A DNA stretch of 64,000 bases from Manis javanica (lineage: Eukaryota > Chordata > Mammalia > Pholidota > Manidae): positions 117,132,991 through 117,196,990 of the forward strand of contig NC_133166.1 of the NCBI RefSeq assembly GCF_040802235.1. Reading direction: 5' to 3'. Below the pieces are notes generated by a model. It saw only the letters and a program-made list of their open reading frames with translations. It was not told the DNA's origin and did no database searches. This document shows, piece after piece, positions 20,721 through 33,019 of this stretch (within the stretch, counting starts at the first letter, position 1; each line of letters starts with the position of its first letter). A program made the position numbers and the translations under genes.

Positions 20721-21784
20721 AAGCCAAGGGCAATGTTGGCCCCGTGGGGGTCGGTGGCCCACGGGGAACAGTGAGGGGACTGGGCAGGGGATTTGAGGTC
20801 ACCATGGAACTTCTGGGTTTCGTGGGGGAATCTCTTTTTGTTCCTGTGGCCAGATGGGGTGGGATGGGGAAGGTGCCATCCTCCTGGGCTGCGCTCCAGC
20901 TGCGGGGCTGTGGAGGGGGCTCTGTGCCAGGGAGCTGGGAAGGGCCTGTGGGAAGAGGGGGACTGGGCCCCCTAGAACCTCCTCCATCCTGAAAAGCTGT
21001 AGGCTTGAGGGAGGGCTCCTGCCTGGCCTTGAGCACCCTTCCCACCCCTTCGGAGGACCCTGGGGGTCCACAGAGAGGGCAGGGGCCAGGTGCCCATCCT
21101 GCCTACCTGCCTTACTTCTTCCCTTCCCACAGAGCAGCTCTTTCCACACCCTGTCTCAGGGCTTTGGGGAAGGGGACTGTTTCTCAACTGGTCCACTGCC
21201 ATAGGAAGTCCAGGCCTGGTTTTTACCCTACTCCGTTGGTATTTGAGATGATGTGATTGGGGGTGTGTGGTGTGTGGTGTGGTGTCTGTTGTATGGTTTG
21301 GAGGTGAGGGCTGGGGCAGAGTAGAGGAGGATGCATGACTAATGGGTGGCAAGACTTGAGGTCACAGGTGGCAGTACCAATACCCCCCAGCGCCCAGGTG
21401 CCCTGCAGGCTTCCCTGGCCCTCCTTGGCTGTTTCACAGGCTGCCACTGGGAGCGCTTGTTCAGGCGGTGCCCAGAGAGTCTGAGGCTCCTGCCATCTGT
21501 GCAGGCCACGGCTCCTGCCCACGGGAGCATGCCATATCCATCTTAATTAAATTGGGCTGCCATGCTGGCAAGATAAGCCAGGGAGCCCCTTCAGGCTTCT
21601 GTTCTGGAGCAGAAGATATTTGGGGACATGCCCACCTCTCCAACTTGGCCTATGACCCTCAGGTTGTATCTGGGGAGAGCCTTGCCTGGCATCTCCTCTA
21701 GAGAAAGCTTGGGCCTTGGTGGGGGGGGCTCTCTGCCCAGGGGGTGCTTCAGCTTCCAAAGTGTTTATGTCTTCTGTTTGTGAT

Positions 21785-21806
21785 GGGGGTAGGGGTGGGG
21801 AGTGGG
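21785..21806 (+). other. G-quadruplex-forming tract
   Basis: Four runs of four or more G separated by 1-2 bases lie within 22 bp, and further GGG/GGGG runs continue to about 21860. Confidence 0.6.
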
Positions 21807-22184
21807 GAGATGGGAAGTAGAGGGGTGGGGTTGCAGGTGGGAGGTTAGGGTGGAGGGGTATGACCTTGATTGGGTCACTTCCATGCCCTTGAGGATCCCA
21901 GTTTACCAGGCCTGTGGGGGTGGGCCCCTAGTTCACGACAGACAACTGAATCCCAGGTGGGTAATGTCCTAGTACAAAAAAAGCCCCACATGCTTGGCCA
22001 ACCCAGATGTCCGGCTGCCGGTTCTGGCCTTTGGGTCGTAACAGGACTGAGCAGAGATGAATGTGATACTTGGTGCAAAGACAGAAGGAATCTTTCGCTT
22101 CAAAGCTGTGCCAGGCCAGTGAGTCAGGGCTCTGGCCACATAGGCCAGGAACCTGGTTGGTATCCTACGGTTCCACCTGGTGGT

Positions 22185-22340
22185 GCTGCTACCTCTGAGC
22201 CTCTCTTTCCTCATTGGAAAAATGGATCTTCATTGGCTTTACCCCAGGGTGGTATGAGGATGGCACATGAGTTCAGGCCTGTCTAGCACTGGACCCAGGA
22301 CCTGGCACATAGTGAGCCCCTGGTAAATTACTATTGGGAA
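22185..22340 (+). mobile_element. MIR SINE
   Basis: 'gagcctctctttcctcattg', 'gaaaaatgg' and 'ggacctggcacatagtgagc' match a sense MIR from core to 3' end. Confidence 0.78.
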
Positions 22341-23059
22341 GCTAAAAGTGAGAACAACTAAGTAGAATATAATGTGACAGGGCACTAGAAGCGAGGTCTG
22401 AACCAAGTGCCACGCGACACCACAGGGACCAATTAATTCTGCAAGGAGGTGGCAGGAGGCAAGGCAGGTCAGTGAGGCCTTTGAGGGGCCCCTGGCATGC
22501 AGGCCGGGATGTGCAGAATGGGTGGGCAGCCATGTCTTGCAGCGACAAGCTGGCTTCACTGGGAGTTTTTTAAGCCGCTTATTTATTTAAAATAAGGCAT
22601 GAAGTGGTGCTCTGTTTCCTTAAGTCTTGGGGCTTTGATTTGTGAAATCTGCTAGCTGCTTATCGCCTTCTCCTCCCCCAAGCCAGCCTGAACCCTTGGT
22701 TCATCCCTTCTGCTGCTTGGAGGGCCCCCTAGCTGTCCGTGGGCCACTGCTCAGAGTCAGAGATTTAGAGACCGCCTTGATGGACTAGCAAGTGGGGGGC
22801 TGAGGGATCCCAACTGCCTTGTGGGAAGTGATCTGACACTAAACTGTCCCCGTAAATCGCTTTATCTGTCACTTCAGATTTAAATGTGTTTGCTGAGGCT
22901 TGCCTGCCTCCTTTAATGGCAGCAACCTCTCTGAGGACAGGGAGGGTGGTGCAAGAGAGAACCTGTGAATAGCAGTTGATCTTGCTGGGCCCTGACCCCT
23001 GGAGAGCACAAGGTGGGACCCGTGCTTCCCTCGTTGCTCGCCCCTGCCAACCTCAAGGC

Positions 23060-23180
23060 ATCTGTGGGGCAGGCAGGACTATGTCCCCATTTTCAGTGAT
23101 CAAACCAAGGCTCGGAGAGAGATAACACACCCCAACTTGATAGGTGGCTGAGTCGGAATTTGAACTTGTGTGTGGCCTCT
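23060..23180 (-). mobile_element. MIR SINE fragment
   Basis: 'tccccattttcagtgatcaa', 'accaaggctcggagagagat' and 'ggtggctgagtcggaatttg' match a reverse MIR. Confidence 0.72.
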
Positions 23181-23182
23181 CT

Positions 23183-23520
23183 TTCATTCTTTCATTCAGT
23201 AGATTTATGTGCTGGGCCTACTGTGCAACAGATGCTGGGATACCAGTCCTGGGCCAAAAGAGAAATAGTCTCTAATCCTAAATGTGGACAAGTCGTGAAT
23301 GGAAAGGGACAGCAGTGTATGAGGGATGGGAGTCCCATCTACGGCAGCAGAGGCAATCAGGAAGGCTGCCTGGAGGAACCAGCACTTGAGCTGAGAGGTG
23401 GGGAGCTGAGTCAGAAGTTGTACAAGGGCATTCCAGAGGCAGAGAGGGAGAGACTGGCAGAGAGGTAAGGTGAATGGGACCCAGGGGAGTTCTGGGGGCC
23501 TTGGAATGAACTGTGGCCGG
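23183..23520 (-). mobile_element. L2 LINE 3' region
   Basis: 'cattctttcattcagtagat', 'gatgctgggataccagtcct', 'ggaaggctgcctggaggaac' and 'gggcattccagaggcagaga' occur in the order of the reverse-complemented L2 3' end. Confidence 0.78.
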
Positions 23521-23609
23521 TCCTGAACTGGGGGTCTCCCTCCAGGTCTAGGCTGTATTCACACCTGGGTGTGCCACCTCTCCTGGGCTCCTGGTGTTAG
23601 TATGTCAGC

Positions 23610-23690
23610 CCACAGTGTCAGTGGGGAAATGGAAACTCAGATGTGAAGCAGCTTGCGTAAAGCCACACAGCTAAACGGTAGTGGTGCTGG
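23610..23690 (-). mobile_element. MIR SINE fragment
   Basis: 'ggggaaatggaaactcagat' then 'gtaaagccacacagctaaac' then 'ggtagtggtgctggg' is a reverse MIR core. Confidence 0.65.
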
Positions 23691-24024
23691 GAGGGGAGGT
23701 TTGTGAGACTCCAGAGCTTCTAGGAAATCTTTTTTTTCTGAGGGTGGGTGGGAATACCTCGTTTGTGTTCCCTTTTCTTTTCTGGTTCAGAAGTTTGGGT
23801 GTCCAGAGTGGGTGTGTTGTCATCTGTCTTCACTGCAGGACAACTGAGAAGTGGGCCAGGCGTCTGGCGCAGCAGGTGTCAATGTGGAGAAGAGGGGCCA
23901 ACTGGGTCTGGGCTCGTGGGCCCCACGCGGCCTCACGGTGGGCTCCAGCTCCCGTGGCCCACTTGGTGGACCTTGGGCCCAGCCCCTGCCCCCAGCTTGC
24001 CCTGTGGGGCCCCTGCTTCTCAGC

Positions 24025-24200
24025 TGGAGGCAGCTTGTATTGAGTGTTCCCTTGGGCCAGGGGCTGTCCCCCACATTGCACAAATTGCCTCATTTCTGAG
24101 GCAGGCTCTACTGTTTCCCCCATTTCACAGATGAGGTGACTGAGTCAATCTCAGGACTGTAGTGCTGGCATAAGGCTGAGCCAGGAATCAAACCCTCATC
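24025..24200 (-). mobile_element. MIR SINE
   Basis: 'cttgtattgagtgttccctt', 'attgcctcatttctgaggca', 'cccatttcacagatgaggtg' and 'tgagccaggaatcaaaccc' span nearly the whole reverse MIR. Confidence 0.82.
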
Positions 24201-24639
24201 TTTTGGACTTGGGATTTAAGAGGGACATGATCGGGTTTGCTTTTTCAGAAGCTCATTCTGGGGTCAGTCTGGGCATTTGGGCCAGAGTGGATCAGGAGGC
24301 CAGTTGGGAGGCCCGGGGTCCAGGTAGCCCATTCCCCACATTAGAAAACCCAGAACACCAGAGATAGTGCCAAGGCCTAATTCCACCAGCGCGGGAAGAG
24401 GGCAGCTCGTTTCCACAAGGTCAAGAAGTGGTTACATAAATTCATAAATGATAGATCCCTCTTGAATTATTGAGATTCCCTCGAGGGCTTTTGGGGCCTG
24501 GTCCAGTGAGCCGAGCTTGGCTGGTGGGCAGGACTTGAGGACCCTGGAAGGTCCTTCCACCCCAAGGCCTTCTGCCAAGTCTCCTGTTTATTATCCAGTC
24601 CTTGCTAACAAGGGAACATGAGGGTCGGCCTTGGACCCT

Positions 24640-24697
24640 AGACCTGATGACCTTTCATCTAGGTCTTGATAAATGTTTGTTAAATGAATGAGTGATT
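24640..24697 (+). mobile_element. L2 LINE 3' terminus
   Basis: 'tcttgataaatgtttgttaa' followed by 'atgaatgagtgatt' is the (TGAA)-ending L2 terminus. Confidence 0.55.
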
Positions 24698-24894
24698 AGA
24701 CGCCCTTGAGAGGTGGTCAGACAGTGGGAGTGATTGGACAAACCTGTGACGCCCTCTGGGCCCCTTCTCCTGCCCCGGGCCAGACCTCTCTTTGCCCCTG
24801 TGGTTGGACCTAGAAGTCAGGGCGGGAAGAAGCTAATGCTACTGCAGTTTGCAGGTGAGGACAGTGGTAGACACATAAGCGCTGCCTGTGAGAT

Positions 24895-25075
24895 CCCTAG
24901 CTCTGTGTGAGGCTCTGGGGGATACAGGCTCAATATGATCCAGTCCCTGCCCTCAAGGCATTTGCAGCCTTATAGAGGAAGATGGGGAGTATCTCAAGTC
25001 CAGAGAGGGACAATGACCTGCTCAGGGTCACACAGCAGGAATGAAGCAAAGCAGGTCTTCCCGACTCCCAGCACT
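24895..25075 (-). mobile_element. MIR/L2-type reverse fragment
   Basis: 'gggggatacaggctcaatat' and 'ccctgccctcaaggcatttg' resemble reversed L2, followed by a MIR-like 'gctcagggtcacacagcagg'. The two may be separate fragments. Confidence 0.5.
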
Positions 25076-26424
25076 GGGCCCTTCTGGACTTTTTTCTCCC
25101 CTTCATGAAGGACACAGGATCAGGAAACATGTGGGCTCAGCTGCCCACCCACCCCCTGCTGAGTGGAACCCTCCTGTCCTTGGGGCCAGGTGGCCTCAGC
25201 GCCCCACCTGTGTGCCAGCCTGTGTTCCCAGTGTGCGCTCTGCCCTGAGCACTGAGCTGAGGAGGCCGGAGCTTGTGGGAACGTGTGTGTTTTGAAATTA
25301 ATGGGACCATTAAACTGGCCAAGCATGAAAAGGGCTGGATCGGCAGCCCTTGGCTTGCTCTCCTGGAATGATCTGCCAGCGCCTTGGCAGAGGGCTGCCC
25401 AGTGGCCTCGGGCCCCTCCAGGAGGCTGTGGCTTGCCTGCCTGTTTAATGGATGGGTACCTTGTATCCCTAGGAGGTGAAGGGGTCTGGAGATGGCACGT
25501 GGAAATCAGGGCTGCCCTCCAAGAACTGGGTCTCCTTCCTGTCCTTTCAGCACCCAGCTCTGTGTAGATAATGATGCTCAAATGGGTGTTGGGTTGAGTC
25601 TGCTCTCTCCAGACCCACAGGGTGGGCTCACACACACCCCACCCTGATTCTGGGGCTTCCTGGGTGAGGCCTGGCTCAGTCCCAGCTTGGGGACATAACA
25701 TGGCCTAAAAGAGAGTCGAAGGAGCCTGCCTGTGTCCTTGCCTCCCACCCCCCAGACAGCCCGCCCACCCGGGGGTCTCCACCGGGCAGCGCGACAGGGT
25801 CTCAGACTGCTCTGTACCCAGCACTCAGTGGGGCTGGGGACAGGGATCTCAGGGCACCTGAACCGAGAGGGTGGCAGAGGGAGGGGCCCCCTTCTGACTG
25901 CCAGTCTTTTGAATTTGGGGTCCTAACTGTAGGGTGCAGGGCAGGAGGGCTAGGCCCCTCCCCCCCATGCGGCAGGACCTTCAGTGATTGCTCTGCCTCT
26001 GTGGGGAGGGGTGTGTGGGATACCAGGGAACAGCCTGGGTGGGGGGCAGGACCGGGGACATCCCCCTTCCCTGGGGGTGCACTGCGCCCCATCAGGGCTT
26101 GGTGGCCATGGCTCAGCCTGGGCTGGCAGAGCTGAAGCCACCCTGCAGGGACCTCTGCAGGCTCCAGCCCTTTCTTCGTCTGCCCCTCTCAGGGTTTCCC
26201 TGTGCTTCAGAAGCTCACCTTGGGTACATTGATTTATTTGGCAAGTGACTGGTCCTGGGGTCTCTCAGGCCCTTTCCCTGCTGTCTGGATTTAGCACCTG
26301 TAGCAAAGGTGCAGCCACCCTCGTGGGGGCCCAGCTAGGCCTGGTCTGGAGGGCCCCCAGGGGTGCAGTGCAGGCAGCCTTGGAGGCCAGGGCTGTGGCT
26401 GCTCACAGAGGCTGGGGTAAAGTC

Positions 26425-26555
26425 CATTCTACTTCTCAGGGCCTCTGTTTCCACATGTGTACCCCTCAGGAGGCTTAAGAGGAAAAATTAATCTGTGCCT
26501 GCAATGCCTTGCACACTGTAGGCTCAGTAAACGGTAACTGGTGTTTTCAGTAGCA
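26425..26555 (+). mobile_element. MIR SINE fragment
   Basis: 'cttctcagggcctctgtttc', 'cacatgtgtacccctcagg' and 'cttgcacactgtaggctcag' with 'taaacggtaac' match a diverged sense MIR. Confidence 0.6.
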
Positions 26556-27109
26556 AAGTATCTCACTTAGCCACCCTGCTAGACCGGAGCCCCTGGAGAG
26601 TGGGCAGAGCCCATTGGCCCCAGGTCTCCATCCCTGACCGGGCTCTGCACATGCCCTGGGGCAGGACAGGAACTTGCCTGAGCTAACGACTGGTCAAGGC
26701 AGAGGCCCCTAAGGTGGAAGCAGGCTGCCTGGTGTGCAGGCTTCTGCCCCCTGCACACCGGGCGGGGAGAGGACACAGCTATTTATGTATGCGTGGGGGT
26801 GTTAGCTGAGGAAGCTGGTGAGGACTCAGAACTGGCTGACCTTGGACCGCGGCCCTGGGGAGGGCAGGTCCTGGGGTGTGGAGAGGTTTGACAGTGGCAT
26901 GGGGGCCAGCCAGCCCATGTAGAGCCGGGGTGGCGGTGGGCTGTGGCTGTGGCTGGCCTTCCTCAGCCGAAATGTCTGGCTGGTTTTGCCCGCTTTGGTT
27001 CATTAAAACCCTGTCCGTCAGCTGTACCCCACTCCACCGCAACAAGTGGTCCTTGTATGGAGGTACCCACCCAGCCTTCTCGCTGCTGCTTCCTCCCCCT
27101 CCTCGGACA

Positions 27110-27370
27110 TTGTAATTGCCATAAAAATAGGCGCTTAGCTGCAGAGTAGCATGTGGGAAGAGAGAGGCCGGCTGTCAGCCATTCCCCTGCCAGCAGGTTT
27201 CGCGTCTGTTTTATTATTGCTGCCTGGCTGTATTTCACGTATGGTTTAAACATCTTCAAACGCCACATCCCTTTTGAAAAGCAAGAGCTACCTTGCTGAG
27301 GATGTTGAGGAGAAACAGGAACATTAAAATCTATGAAGCAAATGGCCCAGAATTGACACTGGCGCCAGGA
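27110..27370. promoter_or_regulatory. Candidate conserved non-coding element B
   Basis: Unlike its GC-rich surroundings, this block carries 'ccataaaaatag', 'ttttattattgctgcctgg', 'gtatggtttaaacatcttc' and 'aacattaaaatctatgaagc', with scattered CpGs. No repeat is recognised. The enhancer reading is inference from composition. Confidence 0.33.
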
Positions 27371-27724
27371 GCTTTGCAGCTTTGGCTGTCAAAGGAGCTG
27401 AATCCTCGTCTGGCAGCCGGTGGGGAACTTGCCTGGTGAGGGTCACGGGAAGGTGGGGCGGGTCTGGTTGAAGCCCTGGGGTTTGGCAGGGAGGGGACCA
27501 GGGCCTTGTAGGCAGGGCCAGGAGGTGATGGAATTCTGTGGATCATCTGACTGCCTCCTGCGCCTCCCTTGACCTCCACCCGGCCTCTTCTCCCTCCTAA
27601 CAAGGTGGTTGGGAGCCCCATCTGGTGCACAGGGCAGGATGCTGGGCTCTGGGACTCAGAGGAGTGGGGTTTGTCAGGGGCAGGCAGGATAGGGCTGCCG
27701 TGGCCGCTGATGAGCTTCTGTGGC

Positions 27725-27875
27725 CTCGTCCAGAGGGCACCTCCCCTCTGAACTTCCGTTTCCTCACCTGTAAACCCAGGAGAGTGACATTCCTCCGAAA
27801 GTGGTTGAGAGGAATGAGGTGATGCATGCAAATGCGACAAGTCATTGGAACTCAGTAAGTGGTGACTGTTATCAC
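27725..27875 (+). mobile_element. MIR SINE
   Basis: 'aacttccgtttcctcacctg', 'taaacccagg', 'ggaatgaggtgatgcatgca' and 'ggaactcagtaagtggtgac' match a sense MIR including its tail. Confidence 0.75.
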
Positions 27876-29608
27876 CAGGGAAGTGGGTGTTTGAGCTGGA
27901 GTTGATTTTTAAAAAATGTTTAATCCGCCTTTTTCCACTGAAAAATAGGTACAGTAAAAGTGGGGAAACATTAACATAGGAATAAAAAGAAACAAGGGAC
28001 AAGGGAGGACACTGAGCTGGGTATCTAATAACATGCCCCCTGTGCTTGGCACACCTGGGATCCTGGGCGCCCTTGGCATATGCTTTCCAACCTGCCAGCC
28101 TCTTACCTGGTCCTGCTTGTGGCCCTCTACTCAGCCTTACCACCTGCTATTTGATGTTGGTGTCTGACCTACCAAGGGACTGTGGTTCATGCCCACCCTT
28201 ATAGTTTCTGCTTTCAGTAGGCTGCATGGGGCAATGTCTCCTGGCACCTCCTCTGGCCCTGCCCAGATGACACCTCAAAACTAGGTCAAGCAAGTCTATT
28301 GCAATTGAATATGAAATGTGTCTTTGAGCTTCCTGGCAGCTGTAGAAAAATGGGAAATAAGATTTTAGGTTTTATTAACTCCTAACTTGGGAATCAATTT
28401 ATTCTTCAGTTTAATGCCTCTCTTTCTTTTTACTCTCTCTCCTTTTTTCTCCTTTCTCCCCTCTGTTACCTTTACCAACTGCTCTTTATTCCCCTATAGA
28501 TGCTTCATACCTTACTCCAGAGCCCCACCAGTCTCACTCTCCAAGTGCATTTCCCCCACTCAGCTTAGCTTCCGACTTGGGAGGCCCCCTGTTTGTCATT
28601 GTCCTTTCCCACGTCGGCCAGCCTGGCCTCTGGACCTCTTGCCTTGCCCAGGCCCACTGGGTGCGCTACTGTGATTTCTCTCAGATGAGCCAGTGACTAA
28701 TAAGGGTTGGCCTCGGCCGGGGCCAGCAAAACCTTCCTTCCTTCATACCGGAGTTTAAAAATGTGTCACCATCGATTTGAAGACAAGACTTGTTCCTGCT
28801 GAGAAAAGCAGCCTGGAGACTGTCTGGCCTTTGGAGTCGCACAGGCAGCTGCATAAATTCCCAAGCCACATGCTCTCCATGCAGACGCCGCCTCTCAGCC
28901 CACAGCAGCCTCCAGTCCCTCAGAGCCCACTCCAATGCTCCCATGGGCTGGCACCCCACTGTCCCAGCCCTCCTGCCCCACAGAGACTCTGGGGGCCCCT
29001 GTGCAGGGGGTGTCCCTGCTTAGGAGATGCTCTCTTCTCTTTGTGGTTAAGCTGGAGGCTGAGCCCTTGGTTAATTCTGTGTCATGATGTGTTTAACCCT
29101 GGAGGAGAAGGAGGGTGAGTGCCTTCTGAGAGGGGCCCCCACAGGCCCCGACTTGGGGTGCGGGGTCCTTCCGTAACTCTTGTCTGTGGGTATGTTGGTT
29201 GCACAGTGGATCCATTCTGAAAGTGGCATTTTAGTGCCTGTGCCCTGTCTCCCAACCAGTCTTCCCTGGAAAGACTGTTAGGGTCATTTGGTCCATCCTC
29301 CTGCCTCCAGACAGGCCCTCTTCCCTCTGGCTGGTAGGGCCTGCCCCTCTGCACTTTGCCCTCATACCTGTTAGCCTACTGGACCACTGTCTGCTGCTGT
29401 GGACCACCCATGTCCCACAACTCTCCGAGCCTAGGATAAGCATAATCATAATGACCTAGCAGGTAGCTTTTAGTATTCCTCCTTCTCCGGTTGGGAAGCA
29501 GTGGTGCAGGGCTGTTAGGTGACTTGTCCCCAGACAATTCTGGAAGCTTGAACCAGATCTTCTCACTGTGCGTCCTGGGTACTTTTCATTTTGTCACATC
29601 ACCCTCCA

Positions 29609-29668
29609 ATGAATAAATGAGTGAATGAATGAATGAATAAGTGAATGAGCAAGTGAGTGAGTGAATAA
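29609..29668. repeat. (TGAA/TGAG)n simple repeat
   Basis: Imperfect tetranucleotide run of GAAT/GAGT units. It may have grown from an L2 3' tail. Confidence 0.85.
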
Positions 29669-30745
29669 AGGGAGTGGGTGTGTGTACCCACTTGTTGTTC
29701 TAGGTGTCCTGGTTGGTGGGCATGCCGTCAGCCCAGGATGGGGGGTACTTGGAGATCTTGGGGGAGAGCTCAGTTTTCCAGGCCCCCTTAGGGACCCTAT
29801 AGGGACCCCACCCCATCATCCAGAGGTCATGGTGGCCACCTCTGTGGCAGTATTGTTGGCCCTCCCAGAAGGCTCACCCAGGCGCATTGCAGACCAGGAT
29901 GATGGGTTTGGCCGTCCGGGATGACAACTAGGTGCCCGAGGCATGGGCATTACCTCCTGCTGTGGCTGCAGAGGCGTGACCTTGGTGGGCACAGGAGAAT
30001 GCCTGCAATCTGCAGTCTGGCCCTTCTGCTGGGAGTGGCTGAGGGCTGGGCAAGGGGGATGTCAGTTCTTGGGGAGCTGGTGCAGCCATGGGCAGGGGAG
30101 TCAGAGAAGAGGTTAGCAGGCAGTTTGCAGCCTCCCTGGCTGCCTTGGGTCCCTTGGAACATGTGCTGAGTGGCCATATACCACCTGGTTCAGGTAAGTC
30201 TGTGGGCTTGCTTCGTGCCGTGCCACCCACAGCTGCAGAAAGGGCCCCAAGAGGGATTTTGGCAGCCATTACTCCAGAGAGGGAGGGGCTTTATTTTTCC
30301 TGGCTCCCTAAATGTTATTGCCTTTATAGGCTTTGGAAATCAGTTTTATGGCCTGTGTTATTTGTCTGCTGAAATATGGAAACCATTGGAGGGAAAAATA
30401 AACCATGGGGTTGCTTATGGCTGAGAGGCCAGGTGGCAGAGGGCAAGGGGCAGGGCTCAGGTGTGTCTCTCCAGTCCCTAGGTGACTCTTTAGGGACCAT
30501 TGTACCTAGAAGTGGGGTCAGGGATGGTGTGTGCCAGAGGGGACCATGGACTTTTGGTGGGAGGGTCAGCCTGAGGCTTTGGAGCCTGTCCCTTTTGTCA
30601 GATGGTCCACACTGAGCTGGCCTGGGATGGTGAAAGTCATCCGTTCCTCCTTGAAGCCCAGCTACACCAGCTGGCTCCCCTCGAGTGCCATCAGGAGCAC
30701 CCTGCCAGCCACTGGCAGTGTAAGTAAAAAATAAGCCCTCTGGGT

Positions 30746-30972
30746 ATTATGTTTAGTACACATGGTGTGGGGGTCACGGGGAGAACAGTGTAGCACAGAG
30801 AAGGCACATAGTGGATCTGTGGCATCTTGCTGCACTGATGGACAGTGACTGCCTTGGGGTGTGGGTGGGGACTTGATAATATTGGTAAATGTAGTAACCA
30901 CATTGTTTTTTCATGTGAAACCTTCATAAGAGTGTATATCAATCATACCTTAATAAAAAATAAAAAAAAAAA
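30746..30972 (+). mobile_element. Recent, very short L1 3' end insertion
   Basis: This 227-bp piece of L1 3' UTR ends in 'taccttaataaaaaat' and an A-rich tail. It is flanked by the perfect 13-bp duplication AAGCCCTCTGGGT (30733-30745 and 30973-30985). It aligns along its length with the 3' UTR of the L1 at 16.2 kb but has a distinct 3' end, so it belongs to a related subfamily. No coding part is included. Confidence 0.92.
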
Positions 30973-31189
30973 AAGCCCTCTGGGTTTTGCCAGCTGAGAT
31001 GTGAGCCTGGCAGGGCTTCCACCTGCAGAAGATGCTTCATCTTCTGTGAGAGCTGGCCTGTTGGGAGCTGGGCAAGGATGTAAAGTTTTGGTAGGAGCAT
31101 CCAGAAACCCATGCAGATCCTCCTCCCTTTCCTGGGACCACGGACCCTTGAGGGAGGCCCTGACCGTCTGCCCCAGCAGAAGGCTGCTT

Positions 31190-31365
31190 CTCTTAATATG
31201 CAAAGAGCTCCCACAGATCAATAAGAAAAATGAGCTAAAAGATGTGGACAGGCAGTTCCCAGTTGGAGAAAAACAAATGGCGAGTAAACAAGTGAAAAGA
31301 TGCAGAACTTTGCTAGTAATCAGGGAAAGGCTCCTTGAAATAAGAGACATTATTCTTCAGCACCA
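31190..31365 (+). mobile_element. Ancient L1 ORF2 fragment
   Basis: 'gcaaagagctcccacagatc', 'aataagaaaaatgagctaaa', 'gtgaaaagatgcagaacttt' and 'gctagtaatcagggaaaggc' correspond to a stretch of L1 ORF2 just upstream of the MR(Y)H region. It is sense and degraded. An open frame from 31001 to 31885 passes through it but has no other support. Confidence 0.75.
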
Positions 31366-32039
31366 CCAAGAGGCAGAGGGTGAAGTGTCGGCACGCGCAG
31401 GTGAGGAGCAGCAGCAGCCTGAGACGCGCCCACGCTTGGGCTCACCGCCCCTGCAGCTCACACCAAACCAGCACGTAGTAGGTGTGTGGAAATCCTTGCT
31501 TTATGCCAGGAAACACAGAGGACTCTCTGCTCGCCGTAAGTTCCGCAGGGTCACCACTGCCGTCTTTGTGTCCCTTGCTTGCCCTGGCCACACCCGCCAC
31601 AGGAAATGCTCCTGGGAGGTTTGGCGCCTAGCCTCACCCCCACCCCCAGCTCCCTCGCCCTGGACGTCCACGCATTTCCTTGGCTGTGGCCGCGGACTTT
31701 CTGGGCCTGGCCTTTCGAGGGACGGGTGCCACTTCCTGCTGTCTGGCAGTGTCTCTGGGCTTCAGTGCTCTGTGCAACCCCGTGGCTGGTGCCAGGACCG
31801 CACGGCGCGGCGGCGGTGGGTGTTCACCGAGACAGAAATGGAAATGGAATCCCTGGGCAGACCTGGCTGTTACTACTGCTTCTGACACCCTTGGACCCTC
31901 AGCATAGGGAAGTCGTTGTCTTGGCAGTGGCCTCGGCTCCCTCGGCATTCTGGCCGGCACGGCCCCATCGTCTGGCCTCAGAGCCTCCCTGCCTTGTCTG
32001 GTCTCTTCTATTTTCTCCATTCCAGCACAATTGGGGGTC

Positions 32040-32200
32040 TCAAAGCTACATGTTCTTTCTCCCTTCTGGCGTTTGCATGGGCTCTTCCCCCTGCCGAGAG
32101 CACCCTTTCCTCCCGTTTCACCTGGCTGACCCTGCTTAGGCTCCAGGCCCCGGCTTAGATGTCATCTCCTCCAGGAGCCCGCTGCAGCCTGAGTTAGGCA
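32040..32200 (+). mobile_element. L2 LINE fragment
   Basis: 'gcatgggctcttccccctgc', 'cgagagcaccctttcctccc' and 'ttagatgtcatctcctccag' follow the L2 3' region. Confidence 0.65.
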
Positions 32201-32784
32201 TCCCGCAATCATTCAGCAGGTGCTGGGGCTGCAAGGGGGAGCAAGGGAGATGTGGCTCCGGCAGCTGGGTCACCCTAGGGAGCTACACAGTCACCTGTAA
32301 GGACCAGACCCCGGGAGCAGGAAGGGGTAGCTGGGAAGAGCATCCTAGACGGACGGGGGTCTGGGCTGGCTCAGCTCACTGCACCGGGAACAGGAATGCC
32401 AGAGGGAGGCTGGGGCAGGTGGCAGGCGGCTCTTGCGGGGTCCAGGCACCCTTTCTCTGCCTGTCCCCTAGGACAGCGCTGGTCTGCAGAGCACAGTGCA
32501 GCTGGGCCAGAGTGGAGCTGCAGTCATACTTCAGGTGGCTTCCGTCTGGGGAATCAAGGGCTCATCTCTGAGTCCTTGAATCATCCGTCCACCCACCCCT
32601 CGTGTGCCTCCCTGGAAAAACCAGCCAGCAGGAGAACTCGGGCCTGGGGGAGATGCCAGCCTGGAGCTTGGCTCCCAGGATCCTTCCTGTCCTCCTGCTC
32701 CTGAGGCTCAGCCTTCTGCTCGGCTTCTCTTTCTGGCCCCTCAAACTGCACAGCCCTCCTTCCTTCATTCAAAGAGCATAAAAT

Positions 32785-32930
32785 GATGAAGACCCATTCC
32801 TGCCTCTAGAAGATGCTCACTGTAGGGGTGCCAGCTTATAGCACAGGGTGTAAGTGCCTTGATGGGGCATCCAGAGCACTATGGGCAGGTAAAGGAAGGC
32901 TCCCTGGAGGAGGCTTGCCTGAGGAGACCT
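32785..32930 (-). mobile_element. L2-like reverse fragment
   Basis: 'acccattcctgcctctagaa' and 'gtaaaggaaggctccctgga' with 'ggaggcttgcctgagg' resemble the reverse L2 3' region. Confidence 0.5.
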
Positions 32931-33019
32931 ACTTCCCCACAGCAGTTTCTGGTGGGGGGTCCCCTGTGCCTCGTCCTCCAGGCTCATAGACCCCTGGTCC
33001 CCAGGACTGGGAGCAGTGG

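Noticed and set aside
27331..28143. 270-codon minus-strand frame
   Set aside because: It crosses a MIR copy and GC-rich intron, with Ser/Pro/Arg bias and no domain.
29609..29668. Short tandem TGAA units considered as a CRISPR-like or functional array
   Set aside because: It is a simple tetranucleotide microsatellite with no spacers.
31001..31885. 294-codon + strand frame
   Set aside because: The only recognisable part is an ancient L1 ORF2 fragment (31190-31365); the rest is unsupported.
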